Positions 63,620 to 64,000 of a stretch of DNA of 64,000 nt are shown piece after piece. The stretch lies in assembly GCF_006094435.1 (NCBI RefSeq), contig NZ_CP034783.1, positions 4,615,001-4,679,000 of the forward strand. The letters run 5' to 3'. Every line of letters begins with the position of its first letter. Position 1 is the stretch's first letter. The notes below the pieces were generated by a model. The model ran no database searches and had not been told where the DNA came from. It saw only the letters and a list, made by a program, of their open reading frames with translations. The stretch comes from Pseudomonas sp. MPC6. Its GTDB lineage: Bacteria; Pseudomonadota; Gammaproteobacteria; Pseudomonadales; Pseudomonadaceae. The position numbers and the translations under genes are program-made.

Positions 63620-63912
63620 TGTCGACTTTGCACGTGTTGTCTCATTCCCCGTTCGGCGACGACCGCCTGACCAGCTGCCTGCGCGTGATCGGCGCCGCGG
63701 ATGCGCTGCTGCTGTCTGGCGACGCGGCCTATGCCTTGCAACCGGGCACCGCGCCGTTCAATACCCTGGGCAGCCGCGGCCTGAAACTGTTTGTGCTGGC
63801 CGAAGACGCCCAGGCTCGCGACCTGCAAACGCCGGACTGGGCCAAGGCCATCGACTACCCGGCCTTCGTCGAACTGTCGATCCACTATGACAAGGTCAAC
63901 AGTTGGCTATGA
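63619..63912 (+). CDS. tusB: Sulfurtransferase complex subunit TusB
   Basis: 97-residue DsrH-like subunit (MSTLHVLSHSPFGDD ... SYDKVNSW-type end, here YDKVNSWL). Part of the TusBCD complex. Overlaps tusC by one base and tusE by four (ATGA), so tightly coupled. Confidence 0.92.
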   Translation: MSTLHVLSHSPFGDDRLTSCLRVIGAADALLLSGDAAYALQPGTAPFNTLGSRGLKLFVLAEDAQARDLQTPDWAKAIDYPAFVELSIHYDKVNSWL

Positions 63913-64000
63913 ATGTCCTGACCGTGGGCGCTCGCGCCATCGAGCTGGACAAGGACGGTTTTCTGCTCGACCTGAGCGACTGGTCCCTTGAGGTCGCCAG
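63909..64000 (+). CDS. tusE: TusE/DsrC-family sulfur carrier, 5' part only
   Basis: First 30 codons (MNVLTVGARAIELDKDGFLL) before the window ends. TusE accepts persulfide from TusD and hands it to MnmA for tRNA 2-thiouridylation. The catalytic C-terminal cysteine is beyond the window. Confidence 0.85.
   Translation, partial: MNVLTVGARAIELDKDGFLLDLSDWSLEVA

Overview
The window reads as chromosome of a fluorescent-group Pseudomonas. The evidence is high GC with a Pseudomonas gene repertoire (OprD porin, TorF porin, CitMHS and DctA carriers, GlxA and MocR regulators, DUF6124 and DUF6388 proteins, tusDCBE) and many copies of the GTAGGAGC...GCGAAGGC REP palindrome typical of these genomes. No rRNA, tRNA, CRISPR array, integrase or complete insertion sequence was recognised.

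Layout. 0.1-4.2 kb: a class V aminotransferase, a 22-bp-arm palindrome, and a CobS-like AAA+ ATPase with a CobT-like VWA protein. 4.3-9.6 kb: an amino-acid permease and an HscC-type Hsp70 with its membrane J-protein. 9.6-11.8 kb: an AT-richer pair, a family 2 glycosyltransferase and a prolyl-hydroxylase-like 2OG oxygenase. 12.2-15.9 kb: periplasmic sulfatase, FadL-type porin and DUF3313 lipoprotein. 16-17.7 kb: chemoreceptor. 18-22.7 kb: VOC protein, glutathione-dependent formaldehyde dehydrogenase, orphan betaine-type binding protein and HalD/BesD-family oxygenase, with a divergent LysR gene. 22.8-29.1 kb: OprD porin, CitMHS, DctA and PrpF-family isomerase, with another divergent LysR gene; this looks like a tricarboxylate or aromatic-derived acid uptake and isomerisation cluster. 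29.1-39.4 kb: regulators and small enzymes broken up by repeats, including a frameshifted tandem-repeat exported protein and a 128-bp tandem REPIN array. 39.4-45.4 kb: NCS1 permease, TorF porin and two exported amidohydrolases. 45.6-55.1 kb: an orphan type VI secretion island (VgrG, DUF4123 adaptor, VasX-like pore-forming effector, DUF6708 membrane proteins) followed by a broken DUF746 gene. 55.3-64 kb: LuxR-type regulator, isochorismatase-like hydrolase, gamma-glutamyltranspeptidase, Ogt, hemerythrin, small housekeeping genes, and the tusDCB operon running off the end in tusE.

Three stories stand out. In the T6SS island the effector C-terminus plus the downstream DUF6708 gene is duplicated in tandem, leaving an orphan effector tip between two mosaic DUF6708 genes. 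Next to the HalD/BesD-type oxygenase (which has the hydroxylase HxD motif) lie a quaternary-amine-type binding protein and a formaldehyde dehydrogenase, which suggests oxidative demethylation of a methylated amine. Finally, many uptake and catabolic genes carry A-rich AAnAAnAA sequences just upstream of their start codons, as expected of Hfq/Crc catabolite repression targets.
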